Shown piece by piece: positions 1 to 8,730 of a DNA stretch of 64,000 nt. This DNA is from Haliscomenobacter sp040403615 (GTDB lineage Bacteria; Bacteroidota; Bacteroidia; Chitinophagales; Saprospiraceae): positions 9,484 through 73,483 of the forward strand of contig NZ_JBBAKG010000028.1 in assembly GCF_040403615.1 (NCBI RefSeq), written 5' to 3'. Positions within the stretch are counted from its first letter, which is position 1. Every line of letters begins with the position of its first letter. The notes beneath the pieces were generated by a model. That model had not been told where the DNA came from, searched no databases, and saw only the letters and a list, made by a program, of their open reading frames with translations. A program made the translations under genes and the position numbers.

Positions 1-2164
1 GCGCCATTGCGTTTTCAAACTTTTGCTCTGAAAATCCGTCTCCATTTGAAGTTGGATACTGCCACAACAAATTGGAAGATCGGCTGCGGTAAAATTGAAC
101 TTGGCCCTGTAGGCGCTGTCCAAAAAGTGTAAAATCAAGGGCAAGATTGATTTCTTTGCGAATTTCGGATTGCAAATTCGGATTGGGAATATAGGGGTAA
201 TAAATGCCTGGTTTAAACTGGCCGTCCACAAATACATTTGAGCCATTGGGCAGGATCAGCTGGTGGGTAGCATGATTTTTGGGCGGTATATTGCCAGTAA
301 CGCCATAGCCGAGTCTAAAACCCAAATGATCAATAGTGTTTCTGAATTCAATCAAAGTGCCTCCAAGCGTCACTCCGGGATACAATGCCCATTTATTGCT
401 TTCGCCCAAGCGGGTAAAACCTTCTCGACGCAAGTTTCCTTGTACAAACCATTTCCCGTTAAAGGTGTATTGTGCTTGTCCAAAGATGGCAGGCATTTCA
501 TCGCTTTCGCGGTAGGTTTTTTCATCGACCAGCCAGCCGGGTTCATTTCCGGCATAATTGATCAGGGGGCGGTAAGAGGGCTTGAGGTAATCAAAACTTA
601 GTCCTTGACGATCAACACCTTTTCCATCCCAGCGCTGTAAAACGTAGCCAAGCTTGGTTTGCAAGGTATTTTTTTTCCAATACCAGTTGCCTTCCAATTG
701 ACCCTTGAGGTACCAATGGCGGAGTCTGCGCTCTTCCCAGGCCGCATTGCTGCTGTAGCCTCCTGGTACTTTTTCAGCAAGCGCCCAACCGTAGCCGTCC
801 TGGTTGTGTTGATAACCCGTTTGAACTTTGGCCACCACCCCTTTAAACAATTTCCAGTATCCGGTTAATCCTGTGGTTATGGTTTGGTAGGCATTCTCAT
901 AAGTATTTTGTTCCAGCAGGGCAACCGGGTTGTACAATCCAAACAAACGGGGTGCGTAATAACCAGTGTCAGACCTTATGGCTGCGGTTGGATTCATCAA
1001 AGCTGCGTTGCGAAAAATGTCCGGGCTGACTTCCGAAGTGTTTCGCTTGGTTATCGAAAAAATGCCCGACAAGCCCCCTTTGCCTTTGGCTATATCTTGC
1101 TGAAAATTGAACAGAGCATTGACTTGATCAAAATCAGACTTTTTGGCGGTTCCATTGACTTGCCGGAGGTTGACCGCAAGCCGATACGCAGAACTTAAAC
1201 TTGAGCCGCTCAAGGCCAGGTTGTGCGCCTGGCTAAATCCCGTTCGGGTGATGGACTTGTACCAGTCGGTAGTGGCGCCTAAATCCTGATTTACGCCCTG
1301 GTATTTGCCATTGGGGCCAATTAAATTGCGATAGGTAGCTGCGCTGATGCCCAAATCGGGGTTGCTGGCGCGATCCATGGCGAAGTAAGTGGAATATTCC
1401 AGTCCTCTGCTGCGGGTTTTGCCCCGTTTGGTTTGGATCACAATCACGCCATTGGCACCCCGCATGCCATATTCGGCCAGAGACGCCACATCGCGAATGA
1501 CTTCGATGCTGGCAATGTCTTGTGGATCTACTGAGTTCAAGGCCAGGCCTGGAAGGCCATCTACCACGACCAAAGGCTGAGTCAGGTTGAATTGTTCGTT
1601 GTAACCCGTAGCAGTCGGGAAATAAGCAAAGCGGTTGTAGATGGCAGAATGCAGGCCCCGGATTTGGACTTGGTAGGCATAATTGGGATCTCCTCCCGGT
1701 CGGGTGACCACTACGCCGGGTATTTTGCCCTGGATGAGTTGGTAGGGGTCGAAGCGGTTGCCGGGGTTGAAGTATTTGGAATCAAATTGATTTATTTTTT
1801 TTTGGTCTGAACCAGGATTAGTCAATGGAGTCCACATGACACATGCAACTCCTCTCACATAGAAATTAATCGTCTGATCGATACCATTCCAGGCAAAAAT
1901 TGAATCTGAAGGCCAAAACATATAGTCGGATACAGGAATATGGACTAAAATACTATCACCTGCTTTGGCTTTAATCTGAAACCTTCCAGAATCGTCTGAT
2001 ACTGCCTCAATTTTTTTTGTTTTATTTTGAATGATTATGCTCCATAAATAATCCCCTGACTTTTCCTTGATGATTACCTGTCCTTGCCATTCTTGCGCAA
2101 ATAAATGGCCAGAAACAAGAAGCAAAAGAGATACAAAAACGGTGCAGAGTATTTGACTTTTCAT
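1..2164 (-). CDS. SusC/RagA-type TonB-dependent outer-membrane transporter (partial, C-terminus beyond left edge)
   Basis: Outer-membrane importer of the SusC family, which takes up oligomers together with a SusD-like surface lipoprotein. The ATG at 2164 gives a signal peptide of about 25 residues ending LFAQ, then a roughly 75-residue carboxypeptidase-regulatory-like domain, then the plug with VVVDGLPG, SVDPQDIASIEVI and MRGANGVIVIQTKRG, all SusC signatures. I translated the N-terminal half and the last stretch codon by codon and saw no stop. 721 residues are visible; the family is about 1000, so the last barrel strands are missing. Odd: the LDEVVV-like stretch that normally precedes the plug, and is present in the second SusC here, is not seen. 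The N-domain leads straight into FNPGNRFDPYQLIQGK. A SusD partner would lie beyond the edge. Substrate unknown. Confidence 0.9.
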   Translation of the reverse strand, partial: MKSQILCTVFVSLLLLVSGHLFAQEWQGQVIIKEKSGDYLWSIIIQNKTKKIEAVSDDSGRFQIKAKAGDSILVHIPVSDYMFWPSDSIFAWNGIDQTINFYVRGVACVMWTPLTNPGSDQKKINQFDSKYFNPGNRFDPYQLIQGKIPGVVVTRPGGDPNYAYQVQIRGLHSAIYNRFAYFPTATGYNEQFNLTQPLVVVDGLPGLALNSVDPQDIASIEVIRDVASLAEYGMRGANGVIVIQTKRGKTRSRGLEYSTYFAMDRASNPDLGISAATYRNLIGPNGKYQGVNQDLGATTDWYKSITRTGFSQAHNLALSGSSLSSAYRLAVNLRQVNGTAKKSDFDQVNALFNFQQDIAKGKGGLSGIFSITKRNTSEVSPDIFRNAALMNPTAAIRSDTGYYAPRLFGLYNPVALLEQNTYENAYQTITTGLTGYWKLFKGVVAKVQTGYQHNQDGYGWALAEKVPGGYSSNAAWEERRLRHWYLKGQLEGNWYWKKNTLQTKLGYVLQRWDGKGVDRQGLSFDYLKPSYRPLINYAGNEPGWLVDEKTYRESDEMPAIFGQAQYTFNGKWFVQGNLRREGFTRLGESNKWALYPGVTLGGTLIEFRNTIDHLGFRLGYGVTGNIPPKNHATHQLILPNGSNVFVDGQFKPGIYYPYIPNPNLQSEIRKEINLALDFTLFGQRLQGQVQFYRSRSSNLLWQYPTSNGDGFSEQKFENAMA

Positions 2165-2341
2165 AACTGTGAGTGTTCTGGTGGATAAGCGTTGTTCAAG
2201 TTACTATGATCTTGGCTAAAGTACTAACTTAGCGTTGATTGGCTTGGATTTTATTCTAAAAAACAACAATTTACACAGTACAATATTCGCATTGATAATT
2301 CGACCTCCTTCGTATGAACTCCAGGTTTTCAGATGAAATCA

Positions 2342-2650
2342 TCAAGCAGCTTTTTGGTTTAGCATGTTTATTAATTGTAACCTTAATGTTTCATTGCTAT
2401 TCTTCAATGCATTATTCTCTTCAGTCAACGTTTTTATTTGCAAGAGCCCTCCTGTAATTTGTTCTAGCAAAAGATCAATCTGATCTTGAATTTGACCTAT
2501 TGAAGGTTCTTTGATGTCAGAATGGTTTGTAATTTGAGATGCCTCTTGCTGATCTTGTTCTTCGTACCATTTTTCCAAATGATAAAACTCTTCAGCAGAT
2601 AGGTTTTTACCCATTACATACTTTAAATGCAAGTCTTGATAATCCAGCAT
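2342..2650 (-). CDS. small hypothetical protein with C-terminal coiled coil
   Basis: I do not recognise this 102-residue protein. The ATG at 2650 is preferred over an in-frame TTG three codons upstream. The first half is acidic and Gln/Glu-rich (GKNLSAEEFYHLEKWYEEQ). The last 50 residues have leucine-type heptads (IDLLLEQITGGLLQIKTL, then NALKNSNETLRLQLINML) typical of a short coiled coil. There is no signal peptide or membrane segment, so it is probably cytosolic. It lies between the CHU_C gene and the first SusC gene on the same strand. It could be a small adaptor; nothing in the sequence says of what. Confidence 0.6.
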   Translation of the reverse strand: MLDYQDLHLKYVMGKNLSAEEFYHLEKWYEEQDQQEASQITNHSDIKEPSIGQIQDQIDLLLEQITGGLLQIKTLTEENNALKNSNETLRLQLINMLNQKAA

Positions 2651-2733
2651 GAGTTTCAACGTTTATTTTTCGAAGTCAAATTAAGTAAAAGAGTATTGTT
2701 ATGCAAGGCCAAGAGGTTATTTATATTGACAAT

Positions 2734-4710
2734 TCACCTCACCAACGCCACTTCCCCGTTCCATTTTTTCCGCTCCCCATCTGGAAATTCAATCCACAAT
2801 TCGTAGTAAAAAACACCAGCTGGCAAAGGCTGCTGGCGGGAAGTACCATCCCAACCGGATGCAGGATCGTTGATGGCAATTTCTTTTTTATCAAAAACCA
2901 GGTTGCCCCAGCGGTCTTTGATGCGTAAGGAGAGGATCTTGCCCCCATCTCGCCCTTGAATGTAGAATACGTCGTTGTACTGATCGCCATTGGGGCTAAA
3001 AGCGTTGGAAATGTATACTTTGCGGGTGGGGATGACTTCTATTTGAACACTGTCGGAGGCGGTGCATCCTTCAGCTGTGCGCAAGTTCAAGTGCACAGAT
3101 CCTGAACTCAAAGCACTCAATTCAGGGTTCTCACAATTGCTACAGTTCAAATTCAACCCGCCCTTACTCGACCATTGTACCACAAAAGGGCCTTTTCCTA
3201 TCGCAGAAAAACTAAGGTTTTTGCGTTCTCCCGACTCCATCTGCTCGGGGGCAATTGCTTTGGTGCTCAAGCTCAAGGGGCGATCTTTGATTTCAATGGA
3301 ATCGACATAGTCCAAACAGGGGGTTTTGGCCAACAGCGTGTATTTCCCGTTGCGGGTAGTTACGAGGGTTTTGTTTTTGCTGCCGTCACTCCAAAGATAG
3401 CTTTGAGCTTCAATCGGTGCCTCCACAAAAGCCGTATCGCCATTGCAAGAATAGCGGATCTTGCTGCTCAGTTTGAGATCCTTGGGTTCGATGACGGTAA
3501 AAAAGGCAGAATCGTTGGGTGCGATGGTCAAAGAATTATCAGAAAGCAAAGGATCGCCATACATTTTGGGGAGGTATTCCAATACGGCTTGTGCAGCATA
3601 ACGCCCTGGTGGCAAGTTGTCTACCCAAGCTTTGAGGCGAATGGTGTTCGATTCCAGGATCAAATTCATGTTGATCAAGCGGAAAACATTGGTGCCAACG
3701 CCACCAATTACCGTACTGAGGTTGGACGTGTTTTTTTCGATGGCCGTGATGACCAATCCAGCGGGGAAAGAATCCCGGAAGGCCAGATCAGACCAGTTTG
3801 CTCCGGTTGCATTGAACAGGGTATATTCGATGGTCACCTCTGAACAAGGCAATACCTGGGCTGGGGTAATCTTCATGTCGAACTGCAAACTGTAGGGGCA
3901 AGAACAGCCATCGCTCTCCCTGCCTGCGTTGCCTCTGCCCAATTGCACCATTTTGCCATTTTGGCGGTTTACTGCAAAATGGGTAGTAGAACCATCCTCA
4001 CTGGTAGGATTTCCATAACCATACAAATTGCCAGCAGGGTTGAAATAGAGCGCGGAAAGGAACTCCGAACTGATGGGATAATTGAAGGAAGAGACTTGTC
4101 CCGCCCCCAAATTGGCCAGTCTTTTACCCTTGCCATCAAAACTATAGGTTACCCCAAGTGAGGGATGGGTGGCCAAATCATTGAGTCGAACCGGAAGATC
4201 AACGATCAGGGCCTGGCTTGATGCAAAATAAGGGGCACGCTGCAATCCAATGTTGTACACAGTTTTGTCGAATTGAGTATCGGGGTCTCTACCGATGACC
4301 ATCAAGGTGCGCCCAGTAGGAGTAACTTGACCAGCATAGTACTGCAGTTTTTTATCCAGGTTGGCAGGAATGCCCAGGTTTTCAATTTTTCCAGTTCCAT
4401 CAATGCGGAGCAATTCGTAAGAGTCAAAATCCAGGGCATACAACAGTTGGTCGGTCACATTGTAACCCAAGCAAGATATTCTGCGCTTGGGCTCGCTGAG
4501 AGGGATTGCAGTTGAATTTACACCATTACCGTTGAGGTTTATTTTTTCGAGGATGCTGCCTCCGGTAGTGAAGGTAATGAGGTAGAATGAACCGTCACAA
4601 GGCAAAGTAACTTGTGCTTGGATGGTTTCTAAACACAACCATACCAACATGCAAATCAAGCATCGTCTAAACCAAGGCAAGTTTTGAAAACGATTGGCTA
4701 TTGCAGACAT
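2734..4710 (-). CDS. secreted protein with type IX secretion (gliding/CHU_C) C-terminal domain
   Basis: A 658-residue secreted or surface protein. A signal peptide occupies about residues 15-33 (CLICMLVWLCLETIQAQ). The first ~250 residues resemble a beta-propeller-like or lactonase-like N-terminal region (LLYALDFDSYELLRID, NLYGYGNPTSEDG). About residues 280-400 resemble a DUF11/conserved-repeat beta domain (FNATGANWSDLAFRDSFPAG). The last ~90 residues form a CHU_C domain: NAFSPNGDQYNDVFYI, LRIKDRWGNLVFD, GWDGTSRQQPLPAGVFYY. In Bacteroidota that domain is the type B sorting signal for the type IX secretion system, so export across the outer membrane is expected. It is separated by a perfect palindrome from the FG-GAP operon upstream. 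Ligand or activity unknown. Confidence 0.85.
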   Translation of the reverse strand: MSAIANRFQNLPWFRRCLICMLVWLCLETIQAQVTLPCDGSFYLITFTTGGSILEKINLNGNGVNSTAIPLSEPKRRISCLGYNVTDQLLYALDFDSYELLRIDGTGKIENLGIPANLDKKLQYYAGQVTPTGRTLMVIGRDPDTQFDKTVYNIGLQRAPYFASSQALIVDLPVRLNDLATHPSLGVTYSFDGKGKRLANLGAGQVSSFNYPISSEFLSALYFNPAGNLYGYGNPTSEDGSTTHFAVNRQNGKMVQLGRGNAGRESDGCSCPYSLQFDMKITPAQVLPCSEVTIEYTLFNATGANWSDLAFRDSFPAGLVITAIEKNTSNLSTVIGGVGTNVFRLINMNLILESNTIRLKAWVDNLPPGRYAAQAVLEYLPKMYGDPLLSDNSLTIAPNDSAFFTVIEPKDLKLSSKIRYSCNGDTAFVEAPIEAQSYLWSDGSKNKTLVTTRNGKYTLLAKTPCLDYVDSIEIKDRPLSLSTKAIAPEQMESGERKNLSFSAIGKGPFVVQWSSKGGLNLNCSNCENPELSALSSGSVHLNLRTAEGCTASDSVQIEVIPTRKVYISNAFSPNGDQYNDVFYIQGRDGGKILSLRIKDRWGNLVFDKKEIAINDPASGWDGTSRQQPLPAGVFYYELWIEFPDGERKKWNGEVALVR

Positions 4711-4731
4711 GGTTCTTTGGTTTAGGGCTTT

Positions 4732-4763
4732 GGGTAGAGACGCGATGAATCGCGTCTCTACCC
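4732..4763. repeat. perfect 15-bp-arm palindrome of REP type
   Basis: GGGTAGAGACGCGAT, two bases (GA), then its exact reverse complement ending TCTCTACCC. It almost fills the 54-bp gap between the FG-GAP gene end at 4765 and the CHU_C start at 4710. It could act as a terminator-like or mRNA-stabilising hairpin, but it lacks a T-run, so a repetitive extragenic palindrome is the better reading. Confidence 0.8.
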
Positions 4764-4764
4764 C

Positions 4765-7700
4765 TTACCATTCAAACAGTTGCAGTGCGTCATTGTTCCG
4801 CGCTACGAGCAGCACTTCTTTGCCTTTGACTTTGATGACCTGAAAATCGCGAATTTCTCCTTCCAGTTTCAAGCCTGATTGGCGGGTAAGTACACTTTTG
4901 AAATTGTTCTTTCCGTCACCTTTCAGGAAAAGGCCGTAACTGGAATCGAATCTACCAATTTCTGGCTTAACACCATATAAATTTCCGCCCAAAATGATGT
5001 CCTGGTGACCATCCTGGTCAAAATCCCGGATCAAAATTCCATAATTGGGAGAAAGTTGCGCTTCAACCGGAAGGGGTTTCAGACTGAATTTGCCTTTGCC
5101 TTCATTGATAAGGACACTCGTCCGCATTTCGGTGGCCTCGTATTTGAGGGTCATTTGCATTTGTACAGAGGTAAAAATATCTTCCACGCGCTGCGCTGCG
5201 TAGTCTTTGTATTTGAGGTATTTCTTTTTGAGCTGAGGCAATTGGCCCACCAAATCATGCCGCAAGATCAAGGGGTAAGTCCCTTCTCCATTGTACACGC
5301 TGGTTATTTGCTCTACTGTTCCGTTTTGGTCAAAATCATTTACTTGCATCACCATGGGATGTTCCTTACTTCCGCGAAAACGGGAATTCAGGCCATGGTT
5401 GCCAATCACATAATCAACATCGCCGTCGCCATCGAAATCTCCCGCTTCGATGCAGTTCCACCAACCCGTAGCATTGCTCATGCCTGCTTGTTCGGTGATG
5501 TCTTCAAAAACACCCCGATTGTTGCGAAACATTTTGATGGGCATCCACTCCCCTACTACGATCAAATCAGAATCTTTGTCCCCGTCAAAATCAGTCCAAA
5601 TTGCATCCTTGATCATGCCAAGTTTCAGCAATTTAGGCGCTACCTGCTGGGTTATATCGCGAAAATTGCCTTTGCCATCGTTGTTGAGGATATAGCCATT
5701 CACCGGAATTCCATAAATCAATGGGACGGAACGCACGCCAACAAAAAGATCCAGGTCTCCATCCTGATCATAATCTGCGGCATCTACGCAGGAGGTAGGC
5801 TCAAAATTGAAAGTGGGCAAGATTTGAGGGGATTTGCTGAAATTGCCCTTGCCATCATTGAAATAAAGCCGGTTGATCAACGCAGTGGAGTTGGCCGAAA
5901 ATTCGTTGCCCCCACTACAAACGTACAAATCTTGGTCTCCATCCCGGTCGGCATCAAAAAACAGCGCTTCCTCATCTTCGCAGATGGCGTCTGCTTGCCA
6001 AATGGCTTCGTTGGTGGATCGGAAAGAACCATCTTGATTTTGGACAAACAATTTTCCTGGCGAATCTTTGGCGCCTCCCACATAAAAATCCTCACGTCCG
6101 TCACTGTTGACATCACCCTTGGCAATTTTAGGGCCTTCGGTAGACATCATCAAGTACAGCAACCGATCTCGATCAAAATCGATGAATTCGTTTTCTTGAT
6201 GGCGGTAGTTGACGCCGTTGAGTACGGTCAATTCCTTAAAGAGTTTAGGTGCCGGTGGAGCGGGGGCAGGCGTTACCAGTTTGCCTTCGATCTGCTTTAG
6301 TTTCAAAGTTTGATCAGCAGCAACCTTGGTCAAAAGGGTGCGTTTCCCATTTGGCCAATCAACCATCACGGTATCCACAACCTTGCTTTTGCCCAAGCCA
6401 AAATTTGGCCTGGCATCCATTGTCGATTCAAATCCCCGCATCGGCATTTGCTCCAGGTATTGCAATTGGCCTTGGTACTTCAAGGTAATGCGAGTGCCGA
6501 TGGCAAAGGTATTTTTAGCTTCACCCTGTAGTTCAAACTTCAAATAGTGGTGATTTTTTAGCTGTTTTTCCGTGTTGTTGCGGTAGATAAAGGCGGGCAT
6601 GTTGACGTTGTTGGTCACCAGATCTAGGTCACCGTCATTGTCCAGATCGCCATATGCAGAACCATTGGAGTGACTGGGTTTGCCAAGGCCCCATTGCTTG
6701 GCCTGATTCGTAAATTTCAGATTGCCTTCATTGTGAAAAGCGTAATTGGGAATGGGTTCCACCGGGATAGAATCCACCAGGGTCTTAAAATTCACCCCTT
6801 GCCGCGTGATGATCGAACGTTTGGTTTGCTCGTCGGCAATGAAGGACACGTAATCCTGATCCGTCAAATCCTGGTAAATACCATTGGCTACAAAAATGTC
6901 TTTCCTGCCGTCGTTGTCCAGGTCTACAAACAAGGCACCCCAGCTCCAATCGGTAGCTTCTACTCCAGCCAAACGCCCAACATCGCTAAAAGTACCATCC
7001 CCATTGTTGATTTGCAACATGTTGCGGGTAAATTGATGCCAATAGCCATTCTCTACATTCAGCTTGTAGCGGTCCCAGTTGTCAAAAGTCGTTTTGGTTT
7101 TCAACCGTTGATCCGTACCAGGCAGCATGTCGGTGACAAAGAGATCTGGCAAGGCATCGTTGTTGATGTCTGCCATATCTGCTCCCATGGAAGCGGCACT
7201 GATCGAACGCATGGATTGCTCCAAAACCTCGGAAAATCCGCCTTTTTGGTTGTTGATGTACAAGTAATCCCGTTCAAAAAAGTCGTTGGAAACATAAATA
7301 TCTTGCCAGCCATCTTGGTTCATATCCCCTACCGTCACACCCAGGCCAAATCCGATGATGCTGCCGTAAATTCCGGCCAGCTCGCTGATGTCGACAAACT
7401 TTTCGCCATCATTGCGGTAAAATCTGTGTCCACCCAGGGGGTCGCGGGTATTCCGCACCTGCTTGCGCAAATTAAAAGAACCGATGGCTTGAAAGGAGTT
7501 GTTGAGCACATACAGATCGAGGTCTCCATCTTTGTCGTAATCAAAAAATGCGGCATGGGTTGAATACCCTTTATCGTCTACGCCATAGGCTTTGGCCATT
7601 TCTTTGAATGTACCGTCTTTTTGATTGATAAACAATTCATTGGCACGGTCATCGCCTTTGATTTGGCCCGAGTTGCACACGTAAATGTCCAACCAACCAT

Positions 7701-8088
7701 CGCCATTTACATCGGCCATACTTACCCCGGTAGACCAGGCGCGTCTGCCGCTCACGCCTGCTTTTTGGGTTACATCTTCAAACTGAAAATTCCCTTTGTT
7801 GAGGTACAGGCGATCTGTATCCATGTTGGCCGAAAAATAAATATCGATCAGGCCGTCGTTGTTGACATCACCCAAGGCGACACCACCCCCGTTGTAAAAA
7901 TTGCGGTAGGTATAAATATTGAATTCATTGTCAAACCTCAGGGTATTGACAAAGTCGATTCCAGTTACTGAAGTGGGCATTTCCGAAAACAGGGTATCGG
8001 TTTTGATTTCCGAGGCCTGTTCTTGTTCTTTTTTACACCCAATCAATCCCAGCACCAGAAGAAAGCAGACAAAATAAAATCGGTTCAT
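4765..8088 (-). CDS. FG-GAP/VCBS repeat lipoprotein with ASPIC/UnbV domain (copy 1)
   Basis: Large lipoprotein, about 1107 residues, with many calcium-binding FG-GAP/VCBS repeats (DVNNDGLIDIYF, DVNGDGWLDIYV, DYDKDGDLDLYV and others) predicted to fold as beta-propellers. A single ASPIC/UnbV domain lies near residues 530-610 (FAIGTRITLKY, MRGFESTMDARPNFGLG, VDWPNGKR). I start at the ATG at 8088 because it opens a lipoprotein signal, MNRFYFVCFLLVLGLIGC, with lipobox LIGC; longer readings would run into the upstream gene. It begins one base after that gene's TGA, so the two are translationally linked. Such CRTAC1-like proteins often sit beside SusC/SusD genes and are thought to bind polymers at the surface. 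Function here is inferred only from fold and context. It is a paralogue of 8731-12057. Confidence 0.88.
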   Translation of the reverse strand: MNRFYFVCFLLVLGLIGCKKEQEQASEIKTDTLFSEMPTSVTGIDFVNTLRFDNEFNIYTYRNFYNGGGVALGDVNNDGLIDIYFSANMDTDRLYLNKGNFQFEDVTQKAGVSGRRAWSTGVSMADVNGDGWLDIYVCNSGQIKGDDRANELFINQKDGTFKEMAKAYGVDDKGYSTHAAFFDYDKDGDLDLYVLNNSFQAIGSFNLRKQVRNTRDPLGGHRFYRNDGEKFVDISELAGIYGSIIGFGLGVTVGDMNQDGWQDIYVSNDFFERDYLYINNQKGGFSEVLEQSMRSISAASMGADMADINNDALPDLFVTDMLPGTDQRLKTKTTFDNWDRYKLNVENGYWHQFTRNMLQINNGDGTFSDVGRLAGVEATDWSWGALFVDLDNDGRKDIFVANGIYQDLTDQDYVSFIADEQTKRSIITRQGVNFKTLVDSIPVEPIPNYAFHNEGNLKFTNQAKQWGLGKPSHSNGSAYGDLDNDGDLDLVTNNVNMPAFIYRNNTEKQLKNHHYLKFELQGEAKNTFAIGTRITLKYQGQLQYLEQMPMRGFESTMDARPNFGLGKSKVVDTVMVDWPNGKRTLLTKVAADQTLKLKQIEGKLVTPAPAPPAPKLFKELTVLNGVNYRHQENEFIDFDRDRLLYLMMSTEGPKIAKGDVNSDGREDFYVGGAKDSPGKLFVQNQDGSFRSTNEAIWQADAICEDEEALFFDADRDGDQDLYVCSGGNEFSANSTALINRLYFNDGKGNFSKSPQILPTFNFEPTSCVDAADYDQDGDLDLFVGVRSVPLIYGIPVNGYILNNDGKGNFRDITQQVAPKLLKLGMIKDAIWTDFDGDKDSDLIVVGEWMPIKMFRNNRGVFEDITEQAGMSNATGWWNCIEAGDFDGDGDVDYVIGNHGLNSRFRGSKEHPMVMQVNDFDQNGTVEQITSVYNGEGTYPLILRHDLVGQLPQLKKKYLKYKDYAAQRVEDIFTSVQMQMTLKYEATEMRTSVLINEGKGKFSLKPLPVEAQLSPNYGILIRDFDQDGHQDIILGGNLYGVKPEIGRFDSSYGLFLKGDGKNNFKSVLTRQSGLKLEGEIRDFQVIKVKGKEVLLVARNNDALQLFEW

Positions 8089-8089
8089 A

Positions 8090-8707
8090 TCAACGTGTAG
8101 TTTTCGAGGTCGTTTTGGGCATTGCTGCCGGGTTTTCGATTTCATTGGGGTTCATAGGGTTCAACAAATCAGTAAAATTCGCCTTTACCTGCTGATCATT
8201 TTTGATGCCGACGACAATTTGTCTGTTCCCGTCAACTTTCACATAAATTGTCCCTTTCTCTTTGTCTTCCACTTTGATGAATCCTTTCCCGTACCATTTT
8301 TCAAGGACACCAAGTACTCGAGGGAGTAATTTTTCAGACCAATATTCCTTATTCCATGGTGCCCAGGTTTCATAATAGAACTCAACTGGAATTTCCCGAA
8401 TTTTTCCATCCTTGAAATTGGGATAAAACGTCATTGCAATGCGGGGTTCAGTATTCTTGAGGTAACATTTGACTTTACGCCCGCCTCCGTCATTGGTCAG
8501 AATGCGCTGGCGGTTTAATTTCAAACAATGGGCAAAAAAATCCTGATTGGGCATCCCCATGTAAAACCCAAAAAACAAGCTATCGTGTCGAATGCCACTG
8601 GCCAGTTCTCGGTTGCGCATTTTTTCATAATCGGATTGGCAACCGCTCATGACAAACAGAGACACCAGCAAAATCAAACTCCAAAGTATCAAGCCTTGCT
8701 GTTTCAT
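8090..8707 (-). CDS. small lipoprotein, unknown function
   Basis: A 205-residue predicted lipoprotein I do not recognise. The signal is MKQQGLILWSLILLVSLFVMSGC with lipobox MSGC, so it is likely attached to the inner or outer membrane facing the periplasm. The mature part is mixed alpha/beta, with aromatic-rich strands (EFYYETWAPWNKEYWSEKLL, KWYGKGFIKV) and a basic tail (KTTSKTTR). It sits between two paralogous FG-GAP lipoprotein genes, 23 bp after the upstream one and 1 bp before the next, so the three form an operon and probably work at the same place. Confidence 0.8.
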   Translation of the reverse strand: MKQQGLILWSLILLVSLFVMSGCQSDYEKMRNRELASGIRHDSLFFGFYMGMPNQDFFAHCLKLNRQRILTNDGGGRKVKCYLKNTEPRIAMTFYPNFKDGKIREIPVEFYYETWAPWNKEYWSEKLLPRVLGVLEKWYGKGFIKVEDKEKGTIYVKVDGNRQIVVGIKNDQQVKANFTDLLNPMNPNEIENPAAMPKTTSKTTR

Positions 8708-8730
8708 GATTAAAATTGGTTTAAATGAAA

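Noticed and set aside
5005..6300. 431-codon plus-strand open frame
   Set aside because: It lies entirely opposite the FG-GAP lipoprotein gene, has no domain features, and mirrors the codon bias of the minus-strand repeats.
6670..7563. 297-codon plus-strand open frame, and a similar one at 9055-9981
   Set aside because: Antisense shadows of the two paralogous FG-GAP genes; their resemblance to each other comes from the sense genes.
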